Numbered from the stretch's first letter, positions 32,061 through 40,640 are shown. The stretch: 43,883 bases of DNA from SFWF01 sp045636705 (GCA_045636705.1 JAZTYA010000036.1:1-43883); one strand, 5' to 3'. Program-made: numbers and translations. Notes: generated from the letters alone by a model not told the origin.

Positions 32061-32815
32061 TAACTAAAAGAATTATTCCCTGCCTTGACGTTAAGGACGG
32101 CAGGGTTGTTAAAGGGGTAAACTTTCTAGGCCTTGCCGACGTTTCTTCCCCTGTAAAACTTGCTGAATTTTACAGTCAAAACGGCGCAGATGAGCTCGTT
32201 TTCTACGATATTACGGCATCTAGCGACGGAAGAAAACTCTTTACCGAGATTTTAACCGAAGTAGCATCCAAAATATTTATCCCCTTAACCGTTGGCGGTG
32301 GAATAAACACCCTTGATGACTTTGACCGTGTTCTAAAATGCGGAGCCGATAAGGTAAGCGTTAACTCGGGGGCTATTAAAAATCCAAATCTTATAGCCGA
32401 GGCGGCAAAAAAGTACGGCGACCAGCGTGTTGAGCTATCTGCTGATATTAAACGAGTTGATGGCAAATTCACCCTATTTGCAAAGGGTGGCAGAGAAAAC
32501 ACAGGGATAGATGCTATCGAGTGGATAAAAAAGGGTGCCGAAAATGGCGCAGGCGAAATTGTTGTGAATTCAATTGACACCGACGGAGTTAAAAACGGCT
32601 TTGACCGTGAAATGTTAGAGGCCGTTTGCAATGTCGTAAACGTGCCTGTTATTGCATCAGGCGGTGCAGGTAATATCGACCACTTTAAGACCCTTTTTAA
32701 AACTCTTCCAAAGGTTGATGCAGGTCTTGCCGCTTCGATTTTCCACTTTGGAGAGGTAAAAATTTCCGATTTAAAAGAAGAACTCAATTTAAACGGCATA
32801 AACGTTAGGAGATAA
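32057..32815 (+). CDS. hisF: Imidazole glycerol phosphate synthase cyclase subunit
   Basis: Joins ammonia from HisH to PRFAR, giving imidazoleglycerol phosphate and AICAR. 252 residues, barrel homologous to HisA. Catalytic Asp11 is in IIPCLDVKDGRVVKGVNF and Asp130 in ELSADIKRVDG. Phosphate loops are LTVGGGINTLDDF and VIASGGAGNIDHF, and the DITASSDGR segment is typical of HisF. Two bases separate it from hisIE. Confidence 0.97.
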   Translation: MITKRIIPCLDVKDGRVVKGVNFLGLADVSSPVKLAEFYSQNGADELVFYDITASSDGRKLFTEILTEVASKIFIPLTVGGGINTLDDFDRVLKCGADKVSVNSGAIKNPNLIAEAAKKYGDQRVELSADIKRVDGKFTLFAKGGRENTGIDAIEWIKKGAENGAGEIVVNSIDTDGVKNGFDREMLEAVCNVVNVPVIASGGAGNIDHFKTLFKTLPKVDAGLAASIFHFGEVKISDLKEELNLNGINVRR

Positions 32816-32817
32816 TT

Positions 32818-33468
32818 ATGTTAGATATAAATTCACTTAAATTTGATGATAAGGGTCTTATCCCCGCTATTGTTGTTGATGCTAAAACCAAAAAGGTTTT
32901 AACCTTGGCTTATATGAATAAAGAAAGCCTTGAGATTTCTATAAAGGAAGAAAAAACCTGCTTCTATTCCCGTTCAAGACAGAAACTTTGGAGAAAAGGC
33001 GAAACCAGCGGCAACTTTCAGCATATAGTTTCCATTACTGCCGACTGCGATAATGATGCTTTGGTTGTTTTGGTTAATAAGGACGGCCCTGCTTGTCACA
33101 CAGGCACCGACTCTTGCTTTACTAAGACTGTTTTTGAAAGCGAAAAAAACTCGGCTTTCTCTATGGACGGACTTTATGACCTTTTGGTTGGCAGAAAACA
33201 AAATAAACCCGAAGGCTCATACACCACCTACCTATTCGAAAAAGGAATTGATAAAATTCTTAAAAAGGTTGGCGAAGAATGCACCGAGGTTATTATCGGA
33301 GCAAAATCGGACGATAAGGCAGAAACTGTTTATGAAATCGCAGACCTTGCTTATCACGTAATGGTGCTTATGGTTGAAATGGGAATTTCTGTTGACGATA
33401 TAAAGACCGAGCTTGCATCTCGCCACATAATCGACCACAAGGTTAAACAGGAGAAAATGACAAAATGA
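32818..33468 (+). CDS. hisIE: Bifunctional phosphoribosyl-AMP cyclohydrolase / phosphoribosyl-ATP pyrophosphatase
   Basis: A fusion of steps 2 and 3. Residues about 1-112 are HisI: VLTLAYMNKESLEIS, TCFYSRSRQKLWRKGETSG, the Mg/Zn site DCDNDALVVLV and the zinc cysteine in PACHTGTDSCF. Residues about 122-216 are HisE: LYDLLVGRKQNKPEGSYT, KVGEECTEVIIGAKS and ADLAYHVMVLM. 216 residues, the normal size for the fusion. Overlaps hisK by 4 nt. Confidence 0.97.
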   Translation: MLDINSLKFDDKGLIPAIVVDAKTKKVLTLAYMNKESLEISIKEEKTCFYSRSRQKLWRKGETSGNFQHIVSITADCDNDALVVLVNKDGPACHTGTDSCFTKTVFESEKNSAFSMDGLYDLLVGRKQNKPEGSYTTYLFEKGIDKILKKVGEECTEVIIGAKSDDKAETVYEIADLAYHVMVLMVEMGISVDDIKTELASRHIIDHKVKQEKMTK

Positions 33469-34214
33469 TAAACCGCGACCTTCACGTTCACACCACCTAT
33501 TCCGACGGCAAAAGCACTCCCGAAGAGGTTGTATTATCGGCAATTGAAAAGGACATAAAAACGCTCGGTTTTTCCGACCATTCTTACACCGATTTTGATG
33601 AAAAATACTGCATAAAAAAGGATAAAGTTGATGAGTATATCGCTACCATTTTAGCCTTAAAGGAAAAATATAAGGGAAAAATCGAAATCCTTTGCGGTAT
33701 TGAGCAGGACTATTTTTCGGGTCTTCCAAAGTTTGATTTTGACTTCGTTATAGGCTCGGTTCACTACTTTAAATTAGGGAATGAATATATCCCCGTTGAC
33801 AGTGATGCCGACACCTTAAAATTAGCGGCGAACAAATACTTTAGCGGCGATATTTATGCCCTTTGCGAAGAGTATTTCCGCCTTGTAAGTGAGGTCGCTG
33901 ACAAAACAAATGCTACTATTATCGGGCATTTTGATTTGATAACCAAATTTAACGAGAAAACACCCCTTATTGATACCGGTAATCCCCGTTATATTGCCGC
34001 TTGGCAAAAGGCGGTGGATAGTCTTATCTGCAAAAATATACCCTTTGAAATCAACTCGGGAGCAATTTCTCGTGGCTACAGAACCACCCCTTATCCTGCA
34101 AGCGACATTGTGGATTATATTAAAGAAAAAGGCGGCAAATTTATCCTTTCAAGCGATAGCCATAGAGCCGATACGCTAGGCTTTAAGTTCTCAAAATTTT
34201 CGTCCCTTTTATAA
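33465..34214 (+). CDS. hisK: Histidinol-phosphatase, PHP type
   Basis: Removes phosphate from histidinol phosphate, filling the gap left by the monofunctional HisB. 249 residues. PHP metal motifs in order: RDLHVHTTYSDGKST, GFSDHSYTDFD, GIEQDYFSG, GSVHYF, IIGHFDLITKF and SSDSHRADTLG. This is the type found in Bacillus (HisJ) and Lactococcus (HisK); the symbol varies. Last gene of the his operon, which is therefore complete: no step of the pathway is missing. A terminator follows 5 nt after the stop. Confidence 0.93.
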   Translation: MINRDLHVHTTYSDGKSTPEEVVLSAIEKDIKTLGFSDHSYTDFDEKYCIKKDKVDEYIATILALKEKYKGKIEILCGIEQDYFSGLPKFDFDFVIGSVHYFKLGNEYIPVDSDADTLKLAANKYFSGDIYALCEEYFRLVSEVADKTNATIIGHFDLITKFNEKTPLIDTGNPRYIAAWQKAVDSLICKNIPFEINSGAISRGYRTTPYPASDIVDYIKEKGGKFILSSDSHRADTLGFKFSKFSSLL

Positions 34215-34219
34215 TAAAC

Positions 34220-34254
34220 AAAACCACCTAATTTTGTTGACAATGGGTGGTTTT
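34220..34254 (+). terminator. his operon terminator, overlapping the next promoter
   Basis: AAAACCACC (34220-34228) pairs with GGTGGTTTT (34246-34254). The 17-nt loop contains the TTGACA of the next promoter. The U-tract is short (four T). Confidence 0.7.
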
Positions 34255-34265
34255 CGTGCTATATT
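34237..34265 (+). promoter_or_regulatory. Promoter of the TIM-barrel isomerase gene
   Basis: Perfect TTGACA (34237-34242), a 17-bp spacer and TATATT (34260-34265). The -35 lies in the terminator loop and the spacer carries the terminator's 3' arm. Confidence 0.75.
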
Positions 34266-34293
34266 AAAGAAAAAATCCCAGGAGGATATTATC

Positions 34294-35079
34294 ATGAGAT
34301 TAGGAGTTTTTACTAACCCACTCGGAACAAAAGATGACCCTAACGGTTTTAAGCTTGTTCCACAGTTTAAGGAAGCAGGCTATGAGTTTATAGAAACCAC
34401 CGTTGCAGCTTATGGTGGCATTTCGGATGAGGAGTTTGAAGAGTTTCTAAAAGAGGCTAAGAGCTGCGGGCTTCCCGTTGAAGCTGCAAACTGTCTCTTC
34501 CCCGGAATTTATCTTTATAACGAGCCTGACAGAGCTGTTGAATGGATTAAAACGGTTGCAGACCGTTCGGCTCGTCTTGGTATTAAGACTCTCGTTTTCG
34601 GTAGCGGCGGAGCTCGTCATTTTGTTGACGAAATGACCGAGGATGAGGCTTTAGCTTTCCTTGCAGACCTTCTAAAGAGAATGGCACCCATTGTTGCAGA
34701 AAAGGGCATCACTATCGTTGTTGAGCCTCTTGAAAAGCCTGCCACAAACTGCATTAACGAAACACACACAGGAGCTAAGCTTGTTCGTATGGTAAATCAT
34801 CCAAACATTAGACTCTTGGTTGACTATTATCACTATGCTCGTGAGAACGACCGTCTTGACCCGATGAACGTTCCGCTATTTGCTCACATTCATACAGCAG
34901 ACCCTGCCAATCGTTCTTGCCAGACCGAAATTACCGAGCATTTTAGAATTTTTATGGCATTTTTAAAGGCAAACGGATGGGACGGAAACTTAAGTCTTGA
35001 ATGCGGTCTTGCTAAATACACCCTAGAAGAAATTATGGAACTTTTCAAAAACTTCCCCAAGCTTTTAGGTCTTAGATAA
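34294..35079 (+). CDS. Sugar phosphate isomerase/epimerase-like TIM barrel protein
   Basis: 261 residues from the ATG at 34294 with AGGAGG upstream; an in-frame ATG at 34234 would start before the promoter's -10 and is rejected. AP-endonuclease-2/xylose-isomerase-like barrel with candidate metal and substrate residues in ITIVVEPLEKPATN, LLVDYYHYARENDR, FAHIHTADP and LSLECGL, the usual Glu-Asp-His-Glu set of this superfamily. The exact substrate (a keto sugar, inosose or similar) is not identifiable. It stands alone between its own promoter and a strong terminator. Confidence 0.85.
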   Translation: MRLGVFTNPLGTKDDPNGFKLVPQFKEAGYEFIETTVAAYGGISDEEFEEFLKEAKSCGLPVEAANCLFPGIYLYNEPDRAVEWIKTVADRSARLGIKTLVFGSGGARHFVDEMTEDEALAFLADLLKRMAPIVAEKGITIVVEPLEKPATNCINETHTGAKLVRMVNHPNIRLLVDYYHYARENDRLDPMNVPLFAHIHTADPANRSCQTEITEHFRIFMAFLKANGWDGNLSLECGLAKYTLEEIMELFKNFPKLLGLR

Positions 35080-35096
35080 TTTTCTTTAAAAACATA

Positions 35097-35132
35097 AACG
35101 GCACAGTCGGTTAAGACTGTGCCGTTATTTTA
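35097..35132. terminator. Bidirectional terminator after the isomerase gene
   Basis: A 12-bp perfect stem AACGGCACAGTC / GACTGTGCCGTT (35097-35108 with 35115-35126), a 6-nt loop, and ATTTTATTT after it. Confidence 0.9.
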
Positions 35133-35393
35133 TTTCTTCTTGTTCTTGATTTGAACTAAATTTTTAAGGGTGTAACACTCATCACAAGCGGCCGCAACGT
35201 CAGGCGAATGGCTTACTAAGATTACACATTTTCCGCTGTTTGCAAGGTCACGGAAAATTTCCATAATCACGTTTTGGGTTTCGGTATCAAGGTTTCCTGT
35301 CGGCTCATCCGCAAGAATGATATCAGGGTTGTAGGACAAAGCTCTGGCAATAGCAACTCGCTGTTGCTGACCACCCGAAAGCTTGATATTCAA
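35130..35393 (-). pseudogene. Truncated ABC transporter ATPase (LolD/MacB-like), 3' remnant
   Basis: 87 codons readable from a TTG, covering only the last third of an export-type ABC ATPase: signature LSGGQQQRVAIARAL, Walker B IILADEPTGNLDTET and H-loop VILVSHSPDVAAACDECY. The Walker A, Q-loop and all upstream sequence are gone, so ATP binding in the normal way is impossible. The remnant starts directly at the terminator of the next gene upstream (yitT-like), with no promoter or ribosome site and no permease gene nearby. This points to a deletion scar. Confidence 0.85.
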
Positions 35394-35395
35394 AT

Positions 35396-35419
35396 GAAAA
35401 ACGCCCTTTCGGGCGTTTT
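35396..35419 (-). terminator. Terminator of the YitT-like gene
   Basis: On the minus strand, AAAACGCCC and GGGCGTTTT form a 9-bp stem closed by a GAAA tetraloop and followed by a T-tract (35398-35406 with 35411-35419). It abuts the ABC remnant. Confidence 0.88.
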
Positions 35420-35428
35420 AATTAGGTT

Positions 35429-36301
35429 TTAATCGTTATATTTAAAGACGTCGGCAACCTCGCTAATGGTTACGAATGCCTTAGGGTCGATGCCGTGCAC
35501 TATGTTTTTAAGTTTATAAATCTGAAAACGGTTTACCACAAAATATATAACAGTTTTATCGGTCTTTGAAAAACCGCCTCTAGCGGAAATTGCCGTGGTT
35601 CCCGTTTGGAACTCGTTTATAAGCGCCTCGTTGATTTCGTCTGCTTTATCGGTAATAATCATAACCGATTTCGAACGGTCGATACCCTCAACCACAAAGT
35701 CGACCGTCTTTAAGCCTGCCGCATAGGTTACGATAGAATAAAGGGGTAAAATCCAGCTTTGTATTACTATGCCGCAAACGATATATAAAATCACGTTATA
35801 TATCATAACAAAGGTTCCAACGGTTATGTTAAGTCTTTTTGAAAAAATAACCGCCATAACCTCAACGCCGTCAATTGCGCCGCCGTTACGAATGGTAAGT
35901 CCGCTTCCGACGCCCGAAATCATACCGCCGAAAAGGGCGCAAAGCAAAAGGTCTTCGCCTGCCAGTGGAGATGCGATGCTAACGTCGATAGGTAAAATAT
36001 CGGTTATCAGCCACGACACCAAGGAATAAACCGCGATAGTGAAAATCGAGTAAACCGTAAACGTCGCTCCCTGTTTTTTAAGACCGAATAAAAATAGCGG
36101 AATATTAAGAAGCAAAAGGAAGATAGAAAGACTCCATTCTTCAGGCGTGATTTGCGAAAGCAGAATCGAAGTGCCCGAAACACCACTGTCATATAGGTTA
36201 ACAGGCGCTAAAAAGATAGTTACTCCAATCGCGTTTATAGTTCCCGCAATAAAAAGGAAGATGAAATTTTTAAAACTTAAAGAGGCTAACAACTTTTTCA
36301 T
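35429..36301 (-). CDS. YitT family membrane protein (DUF161 / DUF2179)
   Basis: 290 residues from the ATG at 36301, which has GGAG 8 nt upstream; a longer in-frame start at 36385 lies upstream of the promoter and is rejected. It has five or six membrane segments in the N-terminal 200 residues (FIAGTINAIGVTIFLAPVN, LFGGMISGVGSGLTIRNGGAIDGVEV), the YitT_membrane signature. A cytoplasmic DUF2179 domain follows (VMIITDKADEINEALINEF, TAISARGGFSKTDKTVIYFVVNRFQ). The function of the family is not established. Confidence 0.9.
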   Translation of the reverse strand: MKKLLASLSFKNFIFLFIAGTINAIGVTIFLAPVNLYDSGVSGTSILLSQITPEEWSLSIFLLLLNIPLFLFGLKKQGATFTVYSIFTIAVYSLVSWLITDILPIDVSIASPLAGEDLLLCALFGGMISGVGSGLTIRNGGAIDGVEVMAVIFSKRLNITVGTFVMIYNVILYIVCGIVIQSWILPLYSIVTYAAGLKTVDFVVEGIDRSKSVMIITDKADEINEALINEFQTGTTAISARGGFSKTDKTVIYFVVNRFQIYKLKNIVHGIDPKAFVTISEVADVFKYND

Positions 36302-36331
36302 TAATTTTCTCCGTAATCTTTTTGTACTAAT

Positions 36332-36360
36332 ATTATAACATATATCAAAAAGGCTTTCAA
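36332..36360 (-). promoter_or_regulatory. Promoter of the YitT-like gene
   Basis: On the minus strand, TTGAAA (36360-36355), a 17-bp spacer and perfect TATAAT (36337-36332). Confidence 0.8.
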
Positions 36361-36409
36361 CAAGGTTAATTAAAGTAAATCGCACAAAATCCTTTAGATT
36401 TTTGAATTT

Positions 36410-36446
36410 TTTTGCAATTGCAAAACAAAATATACTATGCTATAAT
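36410..36446 (+). promoter_or_regulatory. glf promoter with a perfect 16-bp palindrome over the -35
   Basis: TTGCAA (36418-36423), a 17-bp spacer and perfect TATAAT (36441-36446). The palindrome TTTTGCAATTGCAAAA (36410-36425) includes the -35 box and is a candidate operator. Confidence 0.7.
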
Positions 36447-36497
36447 AATTTTATAAAGCTTTTAATTCACTACTCACAACACGAAGGGGAAAATAAA

Positions 36498-37592
36498 ATG
36501 AAGTACGATTATTTAATAGTGGGTGCAGGTCTTTACGGTGCAGTTTTTGCTCACGAACTCAAAAACCGCGGCAAAAAATGTTTGGTAATCGACCGCCGCG
36601 ACCATATTGCAGGTAACATTTATACCGAAGACGTTTCGGGTATAAACGTTCACAAGTACGGCGCTCACATTTTCCATACAAGCGACAAAGAGGTTTGGGA
36701 CTACGTAAACCGCTTTGCGGAGTTTAATAATTACATCAACGCACCTATTGCCGTTTACAAGGACGAGCTTTATAATCTTCCCTTTAATATGAATACGTTT
36801 TCTAAAATGTGGGGTGTTCGCACACCTGATGAGGCAAGAGCAAAAATCGCCGAGCAGGTTGCCGAGCTTGGTATTACAGAACCTTGTAACCTTGAGGAAC
36901 AGGCGTTAAGCCTTGTTGGTACCGACATTTATGAAAAACTTATAAAAGGCTATACCGAAAAACAATGGGGTCGTGACTGTAAAGAACTTCCCGCATTTAT
37001 CATAAAACGCCTACCCTGTCGTTTCATTTATGACAACAATTACTTTAACGACCGCTATCAAGGAATTCCTATAGGCGGATATACAAAGATGGTTGAAAAA
37101 ATGCTAGAGGGCGTTGAGGTTAGACTTAACACTGACTACTTTGACCTTATTAAAGCAGAGCCCGACATCGCAGAAACTATCGTTTACACTGGTTGCATTG
37201 ATGAATTCTTTGGTTATAAACTTGGCGCTTTACAGTATCGTAGTGTTACCTTTGAAACCGAAGAGCTCGACACTCCCGACTATCAGGGCAACGCCGTTGT
37301 AAACTACACCGAACGCGAAGTACCCTACACCAGAATTATCGAGCATAAGCACTTTGAATACGGCACTCAGCCCACCACTGTAATAAGCAAAGAGTATTCT
37401 GCTGAGTGGGAGCCGGGTCTTGAACCCTATTATCCCGTTAACGACGCCGAAAACGGCGCACTTTATACCGAGTATAAAAAGTTAGCCGATGAACAGGGCA
37501 ACGTTATTTTCGGTGGCAGACTTGGTCAGTACCGTTACTACGATATGGACAAGGTTATACGCGCAGCACTTGACGATTTAAAGAATATTTAA
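36498..37592 (+). CDS. glf: UDP-galactopyranose mutase
   Basis: Flavoenzyme that converts UDP-galactopyranose to UDP-galactofuranose, the donor for galactofuranosyltransferases. 364 residues from the ATG at 36498 (AAGGGG upstream); the open frame extends further upstream but overlaps the promoter. FAD motif YLIVGAGLYGAVFAHELK is at the start. KYGAHIFHTSDKEVWDYVN, EKQWGRDCKELP and RLGQYRYYDMDKVI are UGM signatures, the last near the flavin. It converges with the GlfT2-TagF fusion gene, so it is transcribed separately but supplies its likely substrate. Confidence 0.97.
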   Translation: MKYDYLIVGAGLYGAVFAHELKNRGKKCLVIDRRDHIAGNIYTEDVSGINVHKYGAHIFHTSDKEVWDYVNRFAEFNNYINAPIAVYKDELYNLPFNMNTFSKMWGVRTPDEARAKIAEQVAELGITEPCNLEEQALSLVGTDIYEKLIKGYTEKQWGRDCKELPAFIIKRLPCRFIYDNNYFNDRYQGIPIGGYTKMVEKMLEGVEVRLNTDYFDLIKAEPDIAETIVYTGCIDEFFGYKLGALQYRSVTFETEELDTPDYQGNAVVNYTEREVPYTRIIEHKHFEYGTQPTTVISKEYSAEWEPGLEPYYPVNDAENGALYTEYKKLADEQGNVIFGGRLGQYRYYDMDKVIRAALDDLKNI

Positions 37593-37605
37593 TAATAAAA
37601 ATATT

Positions 37606-37640
37606 AAAAACTCCGATACGTCTGTATCGGAGTTTTTTTA
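37606..37640. terminator. Bidirectional terminator between glf and the fusion glycosyltransferase
   Basis: A 14-bp perfect stem (37606-37619 with 37624-37637) with a 4-nt loop; T-runs on both strands. Confidence 0.92.
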
Positions 37641-37646
37641 TAATTT

Positions 37647-40640
37647 TTATAAGCAATACTTTGCAACTATATCTGCAACCTGCTTTGAAGCGGTGCCCTT
37701 ATCATAGCAACCTGTGTCGCGAAGGTGTCCTTCAACCTTTTCCTTATAATCCTTTTCATCAAAGGCTACAATCTTATCTAACAATTCTTCGTTTGTAATA
37801 GCCAAAGGATATGGCCATTTTTCAAACGGATATGCTAAAGAGCGGTCACTATTTACATAGTAATCAAGGTCGGGCGCATAAACGAAAACCGGCTTGCCTG
37901 TAATTGCAAAATCGTATAGGCAGGAAGAATAGTCGCTTATAAGAACATCGGCAGCGCACATAAGTTCCTGCATATCATGATAAGCCGAAACGTCAACAGC
38001 GCCATAATATTTTTGCTTGCCTTTAACGAAGGTGTGGTTTCTAAAGAGAATTTCCCATTCGCCGCCAAAACGCTGTTTTAAGGCCTTCTTTACAGTATCG
38101 AAGTCCATACCATAGGTGTCTGAGTTAAAGCCTCTTCTAAAGGTTGGAGCAAAAATTGCAAGCTTTTTGTCGTCGGCAATCTTATACTGCTCTCTAACCT
38201 TCTTAACAACCTCTGTCTGGTCTTCAAAGAAGATATCGTTTCTCGGAAGTCCCGTCGGAACAAAGTTCTTTACCTTGTATCCGTAAGACTCAGCCGTATC
38301 CTTAGTAAAGAACTCACTTCCCGAAAGGTGGAAATTAGCCTGACGGTCATACATCTTTCTAAGCTTTGTTGTAAGTCGGCTTGCCAACGCAAAATATGCG
38401 GGACCTATATGCTTATAGTTCATGCCTGCATGCCAGGTATTCATCCATTTTTGGTTAGGACGGTGAATTGCCCAAGCGGGGAAAGCGTCGTTTGTAATAT
38501 AAAAACGTGTGCGAAGATATTTTTTAACGTGTTCCGCAGAGTTGGTTTTAATTATCTTAACCCCAAGCTCTTCAATTTCTTGACAGGTAGAAGGATGCAT
38601 AGTAACCCAGTAAATTTCAAGCTTTTTGCCATACTCCTCAACAAGCTTTTTAACAATATACTTAGGGTTGCAGGAAAATCCCTTGCGGTCATAAATTGAA
38701 ACCATCACGCGATTTTTCTTTACAGGCAACCAGAAAAGTAATATCTGTAAAAGCCTTACGACACGAGCAATTGCTACCTGCTTGCGCTGATATGGTGTGT
38801 TCTTAGGTCTTCTCGGCTTATCAAGTCCCGATGTGAGTTTTGGTGCTTCTCCCGGATTAAAGAGATAGTTGTTCCAAAAATCGATGTTAATTAGCTCGTC
38901 ATATCTGTCTCTAAATTCAAGAGTAACCTTCTTAAAGTTCTTCTTTATAAGCTTTACTGTCTGACGGTACATCTTAAGAATATAAAAAAGAGAACGATAA
39001 CTACGGCTTGTAACAAACGCGGTGTTTGAAATTTCCTCATAGTTAACAACATTTTTAACCCTGTAAAAACGGGTAGGCGACGGTTGATATGCCGAAACCA
39101 ATGCGTTTTTATTTGCAGGTAAAAGCCAACCGTTTAAGGTAAACTTTCTAATTATTCTCTGTTTTTTGTTAAGTTTTTGTGCACCTAAAACGCCCTCAAA
39201 ATTACCGTGAATAAAGACGTAGTCCAAATCTTCCATAGGTTCTTTTTTATAGCCAAGTTGCATAAGCGCAGAGTTGAGCGCTTCGCCGTCCTGCTCTTTA
39301 AACCAGTCAATACCGTTAAGATAATGTTGAACACCTAAAAGGCTAAGCTCGGCATCCTTAAAGCGATAGGTGTAAATAAAGTTTTTAACGCGCTTTTTTA
39401 GTTCCCCTATCAAACGATTTTCATCAAAGCTGTGGCGATGTCTTGAGTTCATAATGCACATGTTTCTGAAATAGTAATATTCAAGATAGGTTGCATATTT
39501 GTACTCAAAAGGCTCGTGCCATACACAAATACCGTTAAGGTTTATGAACTTTTTACCGTTACGAAGACCGTATTCGATATCGTCGCGTTTAATAAAGATG
39601 GGAAGCGGAAGGTTGACATCTGTAACAACGTCGATAGGCATACAACAGTACCACCAACCAAAATAGTTAACCTTGTCTTCAATTTCATTCTTAAGCAGGA
39701 AGTTCATACTCTCAAGGTTGTAGTTGTATTTAACCGGATGATGAGCCACAATGTTCCAATGGTCTGCCGCTTCACTCTGGATATACGGAGCGTCTATTTT
39801 AAGCATATGACCGCCGATAAAGGCTTCCTTGTGCTCTGCTTTTAAGAGTCTTAACATAGCGTATGTGCGAAGCAAGGAATCGGGGTTAAGACGGATGTCG
39901 TCATCCATCATCATAATATGAGTGAACTTCTTTTCGGCGCTAGCCTTTTTAATTTCAATCATCGACCTTGTAAATCCGCCTGCGCCACCCAAGTTTCTAT
40001 TTGGGAAGAGATGAATTTTATCGGTTGCAAGTCCTAAGTCAAGTGTTTTGGCGTTATCGCTTATAAAGATTTCAAGCTTGCCATATAAAGCACTGTTAGG
40101 ATTTTCTAATATTGTTTCATTGAGAAGTTGCATATTTTTTGCAACAAAGGATTCTCTTCGGAAGGTGCAAATACCGATAGCAAGCTTAACATCATTAAGA
40201 TTTTCTTCGGCAACCTCTGTTTCATAAGCGCCACCGTAGAAAACGCAGTCGTCTTTAAGCGCCTTTAACTGAAAATAAAATATACCTGTATCGTAATCTG
40301 TTGGGATTTGAACGATAAAATCGGTTTTTTCTTCACTTTCAACCTTCTTTTCTGCAACAATAACGTCCTTAACACTATTGTTAATCTTATGAGCGTGACG
40401 AACGTGTACCGAGAACTCTCCCTTTACAGAAATACGCAATTGTAGGTTGTCTATCGAGGTGTACTTTTTCCACTTTCCTATTGAAAAGCTGTTAAAATAA
40501 GAGTCTGTGGTAAGAACGCCACCTAAAGACACCTTACAACATTCTTCTTCCATTAACGGAGTAAAGGTTGTTCCGCTATAGTACATTCTTATTCTGGAAC
40601 AAATCAAAGGATTAGGAAATTGTATTTTTTGAAGTATCAT
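37647..40640 (-). CDS. Bifunctional GlfT2-like galactofuranosyltransferase / TagF-like CDP-polyol phosphotransferase fusion
   Basis: 997 residues, two complete enzymes in one chain. Residues 1-145 resemble the beta-sandwich start of mycobacterial GlfT2. 150-410 is a GT-A domain with GICTFRRES, the metal motif DDD at 246-248 (HIMMMDDDIR), the acceptor/base region KRDDIEYGLRNGKKF (351-365) and WHEPF (374-378). 410-620 matches the helical GlfT2 tail. About 640-997 is a TagB/TagF glycerophosphotransferase domain: TWHAGMNYKHIG (735-746, a variant of the usual WHGTPLK), FAPTFRRGF, FRNHTF, then ISDYSSCLYDFAITGKPVFVY (901-921). No signal peptide is seen; it should act at the cytoplasmic membrane face. 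It follows the reductase-cytidylyltransferase gene by 12 nt. Alternating use of UDP-Galf and a CDP-polyol is inferred. Confidence 0.88.
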   Translation of the reverse strand: MILQKIQFPNPLICSRIRMYYSGTTFTPLMEEECCKVSLGGVLTTDSYFNSFSIGKWKKYTSIDNLQLRISVKGEFSVHVRHAHKINNSVKDVIVAEKKVESEEKTDFIVQIPTDYDTGIFYFQLKALKDDCVFYGGAYETEVAEENLNDVKLAIGICTFRRESFVAKNMQLLNETILENPNSALYGKLEIFISDNAKTLDLGLATDKIHLFPNRNLGGAGGFTRSMIEIKKASAEKKFTHIMMMDDDIRLNPDSLLRTYAMLRLLKAEHKEAFIGGHMLKIDAPYIQSEAADHWNIVAHHPVKYNYNLESMNFLLKNEIEDKVNYFGWWYCCMPIDVVTDVNLPLPIFIKRDDIEYGLRNGKKFINLNGICVWHEPFEYKYATYLEYYYFRNMCIMNSRHRHSFDENRLIGELKKRVKNFIYTYRFKDAELSLLGVQHYLNGIDWFKEQDGEALNSALMQLGYKKEPMEDLDYVFIHGNFEGVLGAQKLNKKQRIIRKFTLNGWLLPANKNALVSAYQPSPTRFYRVKNVVNYEEISNTAFVTSRSYRSLFYILKMYRQTVKLIKKNFKKVTLEFRDRYDELINIDFWNNYLFNPGEAPKLTSGLDKPRRPKNTPYQRKQVAIARVVRLLQILLFWLPVKKNRVMVSIYDRKGFSCNPKYIVKKLVEEYGKKLEIYWVTMHPSTCQEIEELGVKIIKTNSAEHVKKYLRTRFYITNDAFPAWAIHRPNQKWMNTWHAGMNYKHIGPAYFALASRLTTKLRKMYDRQANFHLSGSEFFTKDTAESYGYKVKNFVPTGLPRNDIFFEDQTEVVKKVREQYKIADDKKLAIFAPTFRRGFNSDTYGMDFDTVKKALKQRFGGEWEILFRNHTFVKGKQKYYGAVDVSAYHDMQELMCAADVLISDYSSCLYDFAITGKPVFVYAPDLDYYVNSDRSLAYPFEKWPYPLAITNEELLDKIVAFDEKDYKEKVEGHLRDTGCYDKGTASKQVADIVAKYCL

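Noticed and set aside
34234..34293. A longer start for the TIM-barrel gene adding 20 residues
   Set aside because: It would begin inside the terminator/promoter overlap, upstream of the transcription start; the ATG at 34294 has AGGAGG.
36402..36497. A longer start for glf adding 32 residues
   Set aside because: The extension covers the promoter palindrome and -10; the FAD motif begins right after the ATG at 36498.
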